In this document: piece by piece, positions 50,613 through 59,774 of the stretch
Layout of the letters: each line of letters opens with the position of its first letter
Position numbering within the stretch: position 1 is the stretch's first letter
Assembly: GCA_965214235.1 (NCBI GenBank)
Contig: CBDCBH010000002.1
Coordinates: forward strand, 992,001 to 1,056,000
Reading direction: 5' to 3'
DNA: 64,000 bases
DNA from: Ilyomonas sp965214235
Lineage (GTDB): Bacteria; Bacteroidota; Bacteroidia; Chitinophagales; Chitinophagaceae
Position numbers and translations under genes: made by a program
The notes under the pieces: generated by a model
Told to the model about the DNA's origin: nothing
Seen by the model: only the letters and a program-made list of their open reading frames with translations
Database searches by the model: none

Positions 50613-52349
50613 TTACAAATTCCCTTTTTTCATTTCTTCCACTACAAAATTTGCGGCTCTTGCCGTTAACGCCATGTATAAAATAGATGGACTTTGATTG
50701 CCGGTACTTGCCATACACGCGCCATCGGTTACAAATACATTCGGGCAATGATGCAGTTGGTTGTGTGCATTCAACAGAGATGTTTGCGGGTCTTTGCCCA
50801 TGCGGCAGCCGCCCATTTCATGAATATCTCTTCCCGGTGGCCAATGATTATCGTGCTGCACAATATTTTTTACACCGGCGGCATCAATCATCTCTGCGCT
50901 TTGCGTTAAAAAATCTTTTAAAAGAACTTCATCATTGTCGTCATAATTTACATTGGTAACCAGCAATGGTATTCCCCATTCGTCTGTTCTATCCTTGCTT
51001 AACGATACGTGGTTGGTTTCTTTCGGTACTGTTTCACCCTGACTGTACATATACATCCGCCAGCCTACCGGTTCTGTAACGGCATCTTTGTAAGCCGCGC
51101 CAATACCGGGTTTCACACTATCTGCTTCACTTCCATCTGCTTTAGAGCGAAAGGCGCTCATGAAAGTGGTATAACCGCCTACAAAATCTTTTTCTTTTGT
51201 TTTTAAATTTCTAAAGTTGACAAGAATTGCATCCGTAGGATTTCTCCCATATACATAACTATCTTCAAAGCCATCAATTGTTCCGCTTACGCTGCCGCGA
51301 TAATTATGAAACGCAATATATTTTCCAAGCAAACCATTGTCGTTTCCCAAACCGTTTGGAAAGCGGTTAGATGTAGAATGAAGTAATAACAAATTGCTGT
51401 TCATGGCAGCGGCATTTACAAAAATGACACGGGCAAAATAATCGGTGGTTTGTTTTGTATTTGTATCGATAATTCTAACACCGGTTGCCTTGCCTTTTTG
51501 CTCGTCATAAATAATAGAATGAACAACAGAGAACGGACGCATTGTTAAGTTGCCGGTTTTTTCAGCCCAAGGCAATGTGCTGCTAACAGAGCTAAAATAG
51601 CCGCCAAAGGGGCATCCACGCATACACATGTTTCTCGCCATGCACTTTACCCTGCCTTGTTGTATATGTATTTCTTTCGGCTCAGTAATGTGCGCCCAAC
51701 GCGCATGAACATAATCTCGGTTGAACTTTTCTTTTATACTTTTTTTCAAAGAACGTTCGGGTAAATTCAAATCAAACGGAGGAAGAAACTCGCCATCAGG
51801 CATCGCTTCCAATCCGTCTTTGTTTCCGCAAATACCAATGAACTCTTCCACGTGCGAATACCAGGGCGCAATTTCTTTATAATCAATCGGCCATTCAATG
51901 CCATAACCAAATCGCGACGGGTTTTTAAATTCATAATCACTCCATCGCTGTGTAGCTCTTCCCCAGATGATTGATTTACCGCCTACCTGGTAACCTCTTA
52001 TCCAATCGAACGGTTTATCCTGAACATACGGATGATCTTTATCTTTTATAAAAAAATGAGTTGTATCTTCCCCATAGCCCGCTGCCGTTGTAATGAGAGG
52101 GTTTTCTTTTATTACACTTTGCGGCGTTTGCCCGCGGTGCGGAAACTCCCACGGCGCCATGTTTGCCGTTGGATAATTTACATTGTGCTTTACATCTCTT
52201 CCGCGCTCCAGCACCAACGTTTTTAAACCTTTTTCGCAAAGCTCTTTCGCTGCCCAGCCACCACTAATGCCGGAGCCAATCACAATCGCATCATAAGTAT
52301 GTTGTGATACACCACCGGAATTAATATTGACCTGCAACGAATCGCCCAT
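50613..52349 (-). CDS. GMC-type flavo-oxidoreductase, paralogue 1 (Ser in place of active-site Asn)
   Basis: About 578 aa FAD oxidoreductase. The FAD motif is YDAIVIGSGISGGWAAKELC. Cysteines in CMARNMCMRGCPFG (C-x5-C-x3-C) sit near residue 235 and are shared with paralogue 2. The C-terminal active site has the catalytic His in IHEMGGCRMGKD. STGNQSPSILYMALTARA follows, where the Asn of the usual NPSLT box is replaced by Ser. I start at the ATG at 52349, because the frame back to 52388 encodes a His-rich leader derived from intergenic repeats. No signal peptide is seen. It lies 62 bp downstream of paralogue 2 and 208 bp upstream of the subunit-3 gene. Confidence 0.88.
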   Translation of the reverse strand: MGDSLQVNINSGGVSQHTYDAIVIGSGISGGWAAKELCEKGLKTLVLERGRDVKHNVNYPTANMAPWEFPHRGQTPQSVIKENPLITTAAGYGEDTTHFFIKDKDHPYVQDKPFDWIRGYQVGGKSIIWGRATQRWSDYEFKNPSRFGYGIEWPIDYKEIAPWYSHVEEFIGICGNKDGLEAMPDGEFLPPFDLNLPERSLKKSIKEKFNRDYVHARWAHITEPKEIHIQQGRVKCMARNMCMRGCPFGGYFSSVSSTLPWAEKTGNLTMRPFSVVHSIIYDEQKGKATGVRIIDTNTKQTTDYFARVIFVNAAAMNSNLLLLHSTSNRFPNGLGNDNGLLGKYIAFHNYRGSVSGTIDGFEDSYVYGRNPTDAILVNFRNLKTKEKDFVGGYTTFMSAFRSKADGSEADSVKPGIGAAYKDAVTEPVGWRMYMYSQGETVPKETNHVSLSKDRTDEWGIPLLVTNVNYDDNDEVLLKDFLTQSAEMIDAAGVKNIVQHDNHWPPGRDIHEMGGCRMGKDPQTSLLNAHNQLHHCPNVFVTDGACMASTGNQSPSILYMALTARAANFVVEEMKKGNL

Positions 52350-52411
52350 GCTATGGTGAAATTGAATTGGTGAATAGTGAATTGACAATTAACCATTGAC
52401 AATTAAAAATA

Positions 52412-54091
52412 TTAAATGTTGTTTTTCTTTAATTCGCTCATTGCATGGTCAACAGCACGGGCTGTCATTGCCATGTAAGTAAGTGATGGGTTTACACAAT
52501 TGGCGCTAACCATGAACGAACCATCCGTAACAAAAACATTCGGCGCATCCCACACCTGGGTAAACTTATTCAGCACCGATGTTTTGGGATCGGCACCCAT
52601 ACGAGCACTTCCCATCTCGTGAATGCCACGACCCAAAAACGGATCATGATCGCTGCCTTTTACATTCTTTACGCCCATGGCGGTCAGCATTTCAACAGCA
52701 TCATTTTGCATATCCTTGCGCATCTTCTTTTCATTGTCTTTTATTTCAATGTCCATTGATAACACATTCAATCCCCACTTGTCTTTGGTTTTTTTATCAA
52801 GTGTTACCTTGTTTTCATGGTATGGCAAAGTTTCACCAAAACCACCCAAGCCCATCGTCCATACCCCAGGTTCAGCAATAGCATCTTTGTATGCACCGCC
52901 GATTTGCATTTCTGGAATTTCGCGGCTCCATCCCTGCCGGCTTGCTCCACCCTGGTAGCCAAAGCCACGCAAGTAATCTCGTTTATCACCAAGCACGTTG
53001 CGAAACTGCGGTATGTAAATACCATTCGCTCTGCGACCATAATAATATTTGTCTTCAAAGCCTTCTACCGTGCCGCCTGCACTTACGTTCAGGTGATGAT
53101 CCATAATATTATGCCCCAGTTCTCCGCTGCTGCTGCCTAAGCCATCAGGCCAAACATCTGTAGCTGAATTCATTAATATCCAGGCACTGTTAAGAGTAGA
53201 TGCATTCAGAAACACAATCTTAGCAGTATAGATAGATGTCTTGTTCGTTTCTGCATCCAACACTTCTACACCAGTGGCGCGTTTTTTATCTTTATCATAC
53301 AAAATTTTAGTAACAATACTCCACGGGCGAAGCGTAAGATTACCAGTAGCTGTCGCGGCTGGTAAAGTAGAAGATTGTGTGCTGAAATACGCACCAAACG
53401 GGCATCCCAACCAGCATTTGTTACGGTACTGGCAATTGGTTCTGCCAGGCAATGGCTCTGTAATATTTGCAGTACGCCCAATGAACATGGAACGCTGACC
53501 TTTATAATATTCTTTCAAGCGTGGTTGCAATGCTTTCTCTACTACATTCATTTCCATTGGTGGCATAAACTGACCATCAGGCAACACCGGCACGTTTTCT
53601 TTTGAGCCACTTACGCCAATGAATTTTTCAACATAATCGTACCAAGGCGCAATCTCTGCATATCGCACAGGCCAGTCAATAGCAATGCCTTCTTTTGCAT
53701 TCGCTTCAAATGAAAAATCGCTCCAGCGATAACTTTGGCGTCCCCACATCAGCGAGCGTCCACCCACATGATAACCGCGAAACCAATCAAAGCGTTTCAC
53801 TTCGGTATAAGGACTTTCTTTTTCATCAACCCAATAATCCAAATTGGTTTCCTGTAATGGATAATCGCGGTTCAGCACCGGGTAATCTTTAATCATCTGC
53901 TGCGTTTTACTGCCCCGATGCGGAAATTCCCAGGGTGCTTTGTTTGCGTTTACATAATCTTTAACGTGTTTAATATCTCTGCCTCTGTCGAGCATCAACG
54001 TTTTCAAGCCTTTTTCACAAAGTTCTTTTGCAGCCCAGCCACCGCTGATGCCCGAGCCGATGACGATTGCATCATAATTGTTGTCAGCCAT
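52412..54091 (-). CDS. GMC-type flavo-oxidoreductase, paralogue 2
   Basis: 559-aa FAD oxidoreductase starting MADNNYDAIVIGSGISGGWA with no export signal. FAD binding is followed by LMLDRGRDIKHVKDYVNA. Substrate-domain cysteines in CQYRNKCWLGCPFGAYFS (C-x5-C-x3-C) are the kind that can bind a small Fe-S cluster in glucose/glucoside dehydrogenases. The active-site His is in IHEMGSARMGADP and the Asn in NCVNPSLTYMAMTARA. Together with the subunit-3 gene it fits the glucoside 3-dehydrogenase family, which oxidises C3 of sugars or glycosides. It lies between the TIM-barrel isomerase gene and paralogue 1. Confidence 0.92.
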   Translation of the reverse strand: MADNNYDAIVIGSGISGGWAAKELCEKGLKTLMLDRGRDIKHVKDYVNANKAPWEFPHRGSKTQQMIKDYPVLNRDYPLQETNLDYWVDEKESPYTEVKRFDWFRGYHVGGRSLMWGRQSYRWSDFSFEANAKEGIAIDWPVRYAEIAPWYDYVEKFIGVSGSKENVPVLPDGQFMPPMEMNVVEKALQPRLKEYYKGQRSMFIGRTANITEPLPGRTNCQYRNKCWLGCPFGAYFSTQSSTLPAATATGNLTLRPWSIVTKILYDKDKKRATGVEVLDAETNKTSIYTAKIVFLNASTLNSAWILMNSATDVWPDGLGSSSGELGHNIMDHHLNVSAGGTVEGFEDKYYYGRRANGIYIPQFRNVLGDKRDYLRGFGYQGGASRQGWSREIPEMQIGGAYKDAIAEPGVWTMGLGGFGETLPYHENKVTLDKKTKDKWGLNVLSMDIEIKDNEKKMRKDMQNDAVEMLTAMGVKNVKGSDHDPFLGRGIHEMGSARMGADPKTSVLNKFTQVWDAPNVFVTDGSFMVSANCVNPSLTYMAMTARAVDHAMSELKKNNI

Positions 54092-54213
54092 ATTTATGGA
54101 TTTGTATTGATTATATTTTATAAGCTACGTGCAATGAGCTACGAGCTGTGAAGAAAAATTATACGCTGTTCGTTTTCGGCTTGTAGCTCATCGCTAACAA
54201 CTTGCTGCTTTCC

Positions 54214-55095
54214 TCACACATCACAAATTTCAACACACATTTTCAGCGCAGCCAGTTTGTCTTTTTTTGTAGGAACAAACTCCTGTGCCACATAACCTTT
54301 GTAACCCGTTGCCACTATCGCTTTCATGATGGCTGGATAATACAGTTCCTGTGTATCGTCAATTTCATTTCTGCCGGGAACACCGCCGGTATGATAATGA
54401 GCATAATACTGATGATTCTGCCGGATGGTAGCAATTACATCGCCTTCATCTATCTGCATGTGATAAATATCGTAAAGCAATTTAAAGTTATCCGATGCAA
54501 TGCGCTTACACAATTCAACACCCCATTTGCTGTTGTCGCACATATAATCTTTATGGTTCACTTTGCTGTTCAATAATTCCATTACAACCACTACTTTTTT
54601 CTTTTCGGCTAAAGCTACTAATGGCTTCAATCCTTCCACACAATTTTTTAAGCCTGTTTCATCATCCATGCCTCTTCGGCTGCCGCTAAAACAAATTAAA
54701 TTGGTAAAGCCGGCATCCGCTACATAGTTAATGCCATCGGTATAATTTTTTAGCAAGGTGCTGTGATATTGTTTATCATTAAAACCTTCGGTCAAACTAA
54801 TTTCAGAGCCATTGCACATGGGCGAATGCAAGCCGTATTTTTTTAGCGTAGCCCAGTCTTTCGGACCTACCAGATCAATACCTTTTAAGCCAATGGCTTT
54901 GCCGCCTGCGCAAAGTTCATCCAGCGTTAAATCGTTATAGCACCAGCGGCAAGCCGAGTGGTTGATGTTGCCTTTTAATGACACTACCTTTTGATTTTTG
55001 TTGTTTGTAAAAGAAGATAATAAGGCATCGCCGGCAGCCAAAGCAGCCGAGCCGGCAAGCATGTTTTTTATCGCTGATCGTCTGTTCGAGAGCAT
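54214..55095 (-). CDS. Exported TIM-barrel sugar isomerase/epimerase (hydroxypyruvate isomerase-like)
   Basis: About 293 aa. An RR-containing leader (MLSNRRSAIKNMLAGSAALA) points to export by Tat. The xylose-isomerase-like barrel has metal ligands Glu in VVVVMELLNSKVNHKDY, Asp and His in KLLYDIYHMQ, His in YAHYHTGGVPGRNEID, and Glu in VAQEFVPT. The start at 55095 is chosen to include the RR motif; the frame to 55155 has no signal. It is first in the minus arm of the divergent cluster. In related clusters such proteins act on keto-sugars, for example as epimerases or lyases of 3-keto-glycosides; here the activity is inferred. Confidence 0.85.
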   Translation of the reverse strand: MLSNRRSAIKNMLAGSAALAAGDALLSSFTNNKNQKVVSLKGNINHSACRWCYNDLTLDELCAGGKAIGLKGIDLVGPKDWATLKKYGLHSPMCNGSEISLTEGFNDKQYHSTLLKNYTDGINYVADAGFTNLICFSGSRRGMDDETGLKNCVEGLKPLVALAEKKKVVVVMELLNSKVNHKDYMCDNSKWGVELCKRIASDNFKLLYDIYHMQIDEGDVIATIRQNHQYYAHYHTGGVPGRNEIDDTQELYYPAIMKAIVATGYKGYVAQEFVPTKKDKLAALKMCVEICDV

Positions 55096-55228
55096 AAGTG
55101 CAAATCGTAGAAGTGAATTAAGTAAGCCGCGATAAATGTATAACTTAATTTTCATTACGGCTTGTTGTTAGTTTTGGAAATTTTTTTACGGCAAAAGAAA
55201 ATTATCATTTTATAAAACAAATACTCCA

Positions 55229-55260
55229 TTGCCGCAAAACATTTCATTCATTTACATTTG
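55229..55260 (+). promoter_or_regulatory. Promoter of the plus arm (Gfo/Idh/MocA gene)
   Basis: TACATTTG at 55253-55260 fits the TAnnTTTG -7 box, and TTG at 55229-55231 is 21 bp upstream as a -33 element. The gene's ATG is 99 bp downstream. The divergent TIM-barrel gene starts about 130 bp away on the other side, so one regulator could serve both arms. Confidence 0.6.
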
Positions 55261-55359
55261 CTTTGCGTTGCTTGTTTTGATATTTACTCCTTTTGTTTTT
55301 ATTGTAAAAACATAGTTATCACTTACTATATTCATCATTTAAAAACCAACAATTTCTTT

Positions 55360-56517
55360 ATGAAACGAAAATTAAGAATGGGTATGATTGGCGGCGGCAA
55401 AGGTGCTTTTATTGGTGCCGTTCATCGCATTGCCGCCAACATGGATGGCTTAATAGAATTGAGCGCCGGCGCGCTGAGCGAAGTTGCAGAGGTAGCAAAA
55501 GAATCGGGCAAAATGTTATTCATTCCAGAAGATAGAATTTATACATCGTATGAAGAGATGATAAAAAAAGAAAGCGCTTTGCCCGATGACAAGCGCATTG
55601 ATTTTGTTTCTATCGTTACGCCCAACTTTGTGCACTTTGCACCTGCCATGATGGCTCTTGAATATGGCTTTAACGTGGTAATTGAAAAGCCAATGACATT
55701 TACGCTGGATGAAGCCAAACAATTAAAACAACAAGTAGAAAAAACAGGCAAGCTGTTGTGCCTTACGCACACATACAGCGGCTACCCAATGGTAAAGCAA
55801 GCGCGGCAAATGGTAAAAGAAAACGCATTGGGTAAGATAAGAAAAGTGGTGGTGCAATATCCGCAGGGATGGTTAAGCAAACTCTCCGAACGCGAAGGCA
55901 ATGTGCAGGCATCGTGGCGCACCGACCCAAGCAAAAGCGGAAAGGCTGGCGCGATGGGCGATATTGGCACACATGCTGCACACCTGGCTGAATACATCAC
56001 AGGTTTGAAGATTACAAAGCTGTGCGCCGATTTGAATATTATGGTGGAAGGCAGACGTTTGGATGATGATGGCAATGTGCTGCTTCGTTTTGAAAATGGC
56101 GCGGCCGGTGTGTTGGTGGCTTCGCAGATATCTGCAGGTGAAGAGAACGCTTTGAACATAAGTGTTTATGGAGAAAAGGGAGGCTTGCAATGGCAGCAAA
56201 TGGAACCCAATTCGCTCGTTGCAAAATGGCTTGATAAGCCCATGGAAATTTATCGCGCCGGAACACCTTTTCTTGGCAATTATGCAAAGTTCAACACACG
56301 TACACCCGGCGGTCATCCCGAAGGTTATTTAGAAGCATTTGGAAACATTTACCGCAATTTCGCCATTACTTTATCATCCGAAATTGAAGGCACAATACCA
56401 CCGGAAGAAGCGCTTGATTTTCCAGGCGTGGAAGATGGCATCAGAGGCATGGCTTTTATTGATAACGTTGTTCTTTCATCGCAGAGCAAAGAGAAATGGA
56501 CGGAGCATGTTGTTTGA
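55360..56517 (+). CDS. Gfo/Idh/MocA-family dehydrogenase
   Basis: About 385 aa NAD(P)-dependent sugar oxidoreductase, cytoplasmic (no leader). The Rossmann motif is RMGMIGGGKGAFIGAVHRIA. The catalytic EKP is in NVVIEKPMTFTLDEAKQLK, and GDIGTHAAHLAEYITG contains the active-site His. The C-terminal domain ends GIRGMAFIDNVVLSSQ. I begin at the ATG at 55360; the extra 34 residues upstream are not part of the fold. Related proteins oxidise or reduce the 3-position of glycosides with bound NAD, which fits with the GMC genes opposite. The exact substrate is unknown. Confidence 0.93.
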   Translation: MKRKLRMGMIGGGKGAFIGAVHRIAANMDGLIELSAGALSEVAEVAKESGKMLFIPEDRIYTSYEEMIKKESALPDDKRIDFVSIVTPNFVHFAPAMMALEYGFNVVIEKPMTFTLDEAKQLKQQVEKTGKLLCLTHTYSGYPMVKQARQMVKENALGKIRKVVVQYPQGWLSKLSEREGNVQASWRTDPSKSGKAGAMGDIGTHAAHLAEYITGLKITKLCADLNIMVEGRRLDDDGNVLLRFENGAAGVLVASQISAGEENALNISVYGEKGGLQWQQMEPNSLVAKWLDKPMEIYRAGTPFLGNYAKFNTRTPGGHPEGYLEAFGNIYRNFAITLSSEIEGTIPPEEALDFPGVEDGIRGMAFIDNVVLSSQSKEKWTEHVV

Positions 56518-56537
56518 TGCGAGTGTAAAAATTCTTT

Positions 56538-57626
56538 ATGAAACGTTTGTATTTTTTCACTTTTTTCTTTTTACTTCTTGCGCTTTTACTTTTTGCTATT
56601 ACCTGCAAAAAAGAATTTAGTTATGAAGGTGGCGGCATGGCGGAATATACATTAGTTGACTATCCCAACGCCTGCTACCTTGCCATTGTTGATACCAATT
56701 ATCATGTTGGTGTGCCTACTGATTCTACGAACCATGCAAGCGTGAATATACAGGTAACAAGACCAGGTAAGTATATTATTTCAACAGATGTTGTAGATGG
56801 CATTTCGTTTTCTAACTCTGGCGTTGTAGATAGCTTATATATGCAATATGGACTTCTTTTGTATGCTCACGGAACGCCCGATTCTGCTGGTACCTTTACC
56901 TTTCATATTCCGGGCACTACAGGTTGCTATTTTTCTGTTACTGTTACAGATCAACCCGGCGCCTCATACACTTTATCAGGCGCGCCAAATGATTGTTCAA
57001 ACCCGGTGGCGCTGGGGCAATATATACAAGGCATAGCTACCACATCAGCTAATGTTATCACCATTAATATTGATGTAATTGCAACCGGCAAGTATAACAT
57101 AACAACTAACAATGTGAATGGCATTACGTTTTCTGCCACAGGCACCTTTACATCAACAGGTACGCAACAGGTAGTGTTGCAGGCTACCGGCATGCCAGGG
57201 GAAACTGAGCTAAGCCAGTTTACATTGAATGGACGCGCATCGCAATGCACTTTTTATTTGCCTGTTGCCAACCCCGAACCGTTAGCTACCTACGTATTAC
57301 AATCGGCTATCGAAAACAATATTGCTTATTGTGCGCCCGGTTCTGCGCAGGGTACTTACACCGCCGGAATGCCGCTTACCGCCTCTAACACTATTACAGT
57401 AAATGCGTATGTAACCGTGCCGGGAAACTTTACTATCTCAACAACAGAACAGGATGGTATTAAATTTTCCTACACCGGCACATTTGCTACAATAGGTGCG
57501 CAGAATGTGGTGTTGAAAGGCAGCGGAACACCATTATCTTCAGGTACAAACACATTTTATCCTCAAATTGTTGGTCCGGCTCCCCTGGGCGGCAGCACAT
57601 GCGGGTTGGATGTGATTGTGCAATAA
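56538..57626 (+). CDS. Triple-repeat lipoprotein of unknown function
   Basis: 362-aa lipoprotein (signal peptide ending LLFAITC). The mature part has three similar ~100-residue beta modules. Each carries a variant of a G-K/N-Y/F-x-I-x-T-x-x-x-G-I-x-F-S block: GKYIISTDVVDGISFSNSG, GKYNITTNNVNGITFSATG and GNFTISTTEQDGIKFSYTG. The modules end in paired Cys residues (examples CYFS, CTFY, CGLD), giving a likely disulfide in each. The fold looks Ig- or bacterial adhesin-like. It lies 20 bp after the Gfo/Idh/MocA gene, so it is probably expressed with it. I do not recognise a named family. Confidence 0.7.
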   Translation: MKRLYFFTFFFLLLALLLFAITCKKEFSYEGGGMAEYTLVDYPNACYLAIVDTNYHVGVPTDSTNHASVNIQVTRPGKYIISTDVVDGISFSNSGVVDSLYMQYGLLLYAHGTPDSAGTFTFHIPGTTGCYFSVTVTDQPGASYTLSGAPNDCSNPVALGQYIQGIATTSANVITINIDVIATGKYNITTNNVNGITFSATGTFTSTGTQQVVLQATGMPGETELSQFTLNGRASQCTFYLPVANPEPLATYVLQSAIENNIAYCAPGSAQGTYTAGMPLTASNTITVNAYVTVPGNFTISTTEQDGIKFSYTGTFATIGAQNVVLKGSGTPLSSGTNTFYPQIVGPAPLGGSTCGLDVIVQ

Positions 57627-57679
57627 TATTTACTTCTTTAAAATCAGCATTAATACCATTTTGTTTTTTCGATAAAAAC

Positions 57680-57706
57680 AAATCTTCCATCTAAGATTTT
57701 TATTCT
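57680..57706 (+). terminator. Hairpin downstream of the triple-repeat lipoprotein
   Basis: AAATCTT / AAGATTT with a 6-nt loop, followed by T-rich sequence. It may split the plus arm into two transcripts. The stem is only 7 bp and AT-rich. Confidence 0.4.
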
Positions 57707-57761
57707 TACACCTTTTCTGAATGAACATTTTTTTTCATTACTGATTACAAAAAAACTTATT

Positions 57762-59651
57762 ATGCAGGCTAAAAAATTTCTTTTTTTTATTATATTGATT
57801 GCTGCTGCAACCGCTATATGTTTTGCTTTTACAACCTTTTCTCACATCACTAAAACCACTTTTAGAGATTTGAATAAAAATGGAAAAATGGATGTTTATG
57901 AAGATATCAAACAACCTGTTGAAGCAAGGGTAAACGACCTGTTGAAACAAATGACACTGGAAGAAAAAGCAGGCATGATGTTCATTAATGGCGCCAAAGT
58001 AAATGAAGATGGTTCCATTGAAGATAAGCCCGGCAAAGGCATGTTTGCTTTTGTACCAAATTCGCTGCCGCTGATAAGAGATAAAAAAATGAATCACTTT
58101 AATTTCTGGTCAATTCCTTCAATAGAAGCATTGGCAAAATGGTACAATGCCATGCAGCAATACATGATAGATTCAACACGCTTAGGCATACCGCTTACTA
58201 TCGCTTCCGACCCGCGCAGTCATTTTAGCAGCAATGTTTTTTCAATGAGCGCAACTACGTTTTCGCAATGGTGCGAACCGCTTGGCTTTGGAGCGATAGG
58301 TGATGAAAAATTAATGAAAGAATTTGCTGATGATGTGCGGCAGGAATATGTTGCTGTTGGTATTCGGGAAGCCTTGCATCCGCAGGTTGATTTATCTACC
58401 GAGCCACGCTGGCCACGCATTAACGGCACTTTTGGCGAAGACGCAAAGCTCACATCAAAAATGGCAACAGCTTATATTCTCGGCTTCCAGGGTGATAAGC
58501 TGGGAGCCAATAGCGTTGCCTGCATGACCAAACATTTTCCTGGCGGCGGCCCGCAGTTTGAAGGTCTCGATCCGCATTTTGTATTTCAGAAAGGGCAAGT
58601 GTATCCGGGTAACAATTTTAATTATCATCTCATTCCGTTTGAAGCTGCAATTGGTGCACGCACAGCAGCCATTATGCCTTACTATGGTGTGCCCATGAAT
58701 GAAGGAAACGAACATGTAGGATTCTCATTCAACAAAGCAATTATTACGGGTCTGTTACGCAATAAATTTCATTACGATGGTGTCGTTTGTACCGATTGGA
58801 ATTTAGTGAGTGAAAACAGTATCAGTAGTATGATGGGACCTGCCCGTGCCTGGGGTGTGCAAAATTTAAGTGAAGAAGAAAGAGTGCAAAAAATTATTGA
58901 CGCAGGTGTTGACCAGTTTGGCGGCGAAAATATACCTGAAGTTGTGGTAAAGCTGGTGAAAGAAGGAAAGATAACCGAAGCAAGAATTGATTCATCAGTG
59001 AGAAGGTTGTTGCGTGTAAAATTTGAGCTGGGCTTGTTTGATGCCCCTTTTGTTGTTGCCGCAAAAGCTACGCAAATTGTAGGCAAGTCTGAATTTATAA
59101 AAGCAGGAGAGGTATCACAACGCAGGGCAATAACATTGCTGAAAAATGTCAACAAAGTGTTGCCGCTGAAACAAAACAAGTTAAAAATTTATGTGCAAAA
59201 TATAGATGCCAAAGTAGCTGCGCGATACGGAACGGTTGTTGAAAAACCGCAGGATGCCGACATTGCAATTATTCGTTTGAATACGCCCTGGTATCCGGTT
59301 GAGTCGAACATACCGGCTGCTAAAATGTTTCATCATGGTGATCTCGATTTTAAAGGCACAAAGAAAGACAGCATTTTGCAGTTGTTAAATACTGTTCCTA
59401 CCATTGTTGATATTTATCTTGACCGGCCGGCTGTGATACCGGAAATTAGTGCAAAAGCAAAAGGCTTACTTGCCGATTTTGGTGCCAGCGATGCCGCGGT
59501 GCTTGATGTTATCTTCGGCAAATACAAGCCTGGCGGGCATTTGCCTATTGAATTGCCATCTTCAATGGAAGCGGTTCGGGCTCAAAAAGAAGATGTTCCA
59601 TATGATTCAAAAGACCCGTTGTATAAGTTTGGTTTTGGCTTACATTATTGA
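57762..59651 (+). CDS. GH3 beta-glucosidase-like glycoside hydrolase
   Basis: 629-aa exported GH3 enzyme. The signal peptide (FLFFIILIAAATAICFAF) is followed by the N-terminal barrel (VEARVNDLLKQMTLEEKAGM). STEPRWPRINGTFGEDAKLT and CMTKHFPGGGPQFEGLDPHF are conserved substrate-binding motifs (KH pair). The nucleophile Asp is in YDGVVCTDWNLVSE. The C-terminal alpha/beta sandwich holds RRAITLLKNVNKVLPLKQNK, but the protein ends early (YKFGFGLHY) without a fibronectin domain. GH3 enzymes cut terminal beta-linked glucose or xylose. It stands between the lipoprotein and the second TIM-barrel gene. Confidence 0.93.
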   Translation: MQAKKFLFFIILIAAATAICFAFTTFSHITKTTFRDLNKNGKMDVYEDIKQPVEARVNDLLKQMTLEEKAGMMFINGAKVNEDGSIEDKPGKGMFAFVPNSLPLIRDKKMNHFNFWSIPSIEALAKWYNAMQQYMIDSTRLGIPLTIASDPRSHFSSNVFSMSATTFSQWCEPLGFGAIGDEKLMKEFADDVRQEYVAVGIREALHPQVDLSTEPRWPRINGTFGEDAKLTSKMATAYILGFQGDKLGANSVACMTKHFPGGGPQFEGLDPHFVFQKGQVYPGNNFNYHLIPFEAAIGARTAAIMPYYGVPMNEGNEHVGFSFNKAIITGLLRNKFHYDGVVCTDWNLVSENSISSMMGPARAWGVQNLSEEERVQKIIDAGVDQFGGENIPEVVVKLVKEGKITEARIDSSVRRLLRVKFELGLFDAPFVVAAKATQIVGKSEFIKAGEVSQRRAITLLKNVNKVLPLKQNKLKIYVQNIDAKVAARYGTVVEKPQDADIAIIRLNTPWYPVESNIPAAKMFHHGDLDFKGTKKDSILQLLNTVPTIVDIYLDRPAVIPEISAKAKGLLADFGASDAAVLDVIFGKYKPGGHLPIELPSSMEAVRAQKEDVPYDSKDPLYKFGFGLHY

Positions 59652-59774
59652 ACTGTATTGTTTCTTCCAAAGGATAAAAGATTGACTTTTTTACCAAAAA
59701 CCCTCAACGGAAAACGTATAAATTGCATAACATTTGATCATTTATTTTCTAACGATATTCAAGCTGTTCTGTTT

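Noticed and set aside
52349..52388. N-terminal extension of GMC paralogue 1 (SIHYSPIQFHHS)
   Set aside because: It comes from intergenic tandem ATTGACAATTAA/ATTCACTATTCACC-type sequence; the FAD domain begins after the ATG at 52349.
54092..54213. Fifth copy of the dispersed repeat between the GMC and isomerase genes
   Set aside because: It shares only short AGCTACGAGCTGTGAAG-like runs with copy 3 and lacks the diagnostic blocks.
55873..56316. 147-aa antisense frame inside the Gfo/Idh/MocA gene
   Set aside because: It lies opposite a gene with strong motifs; the Cys/His/Arg-rich composition is typical of antisense frames of such genes.
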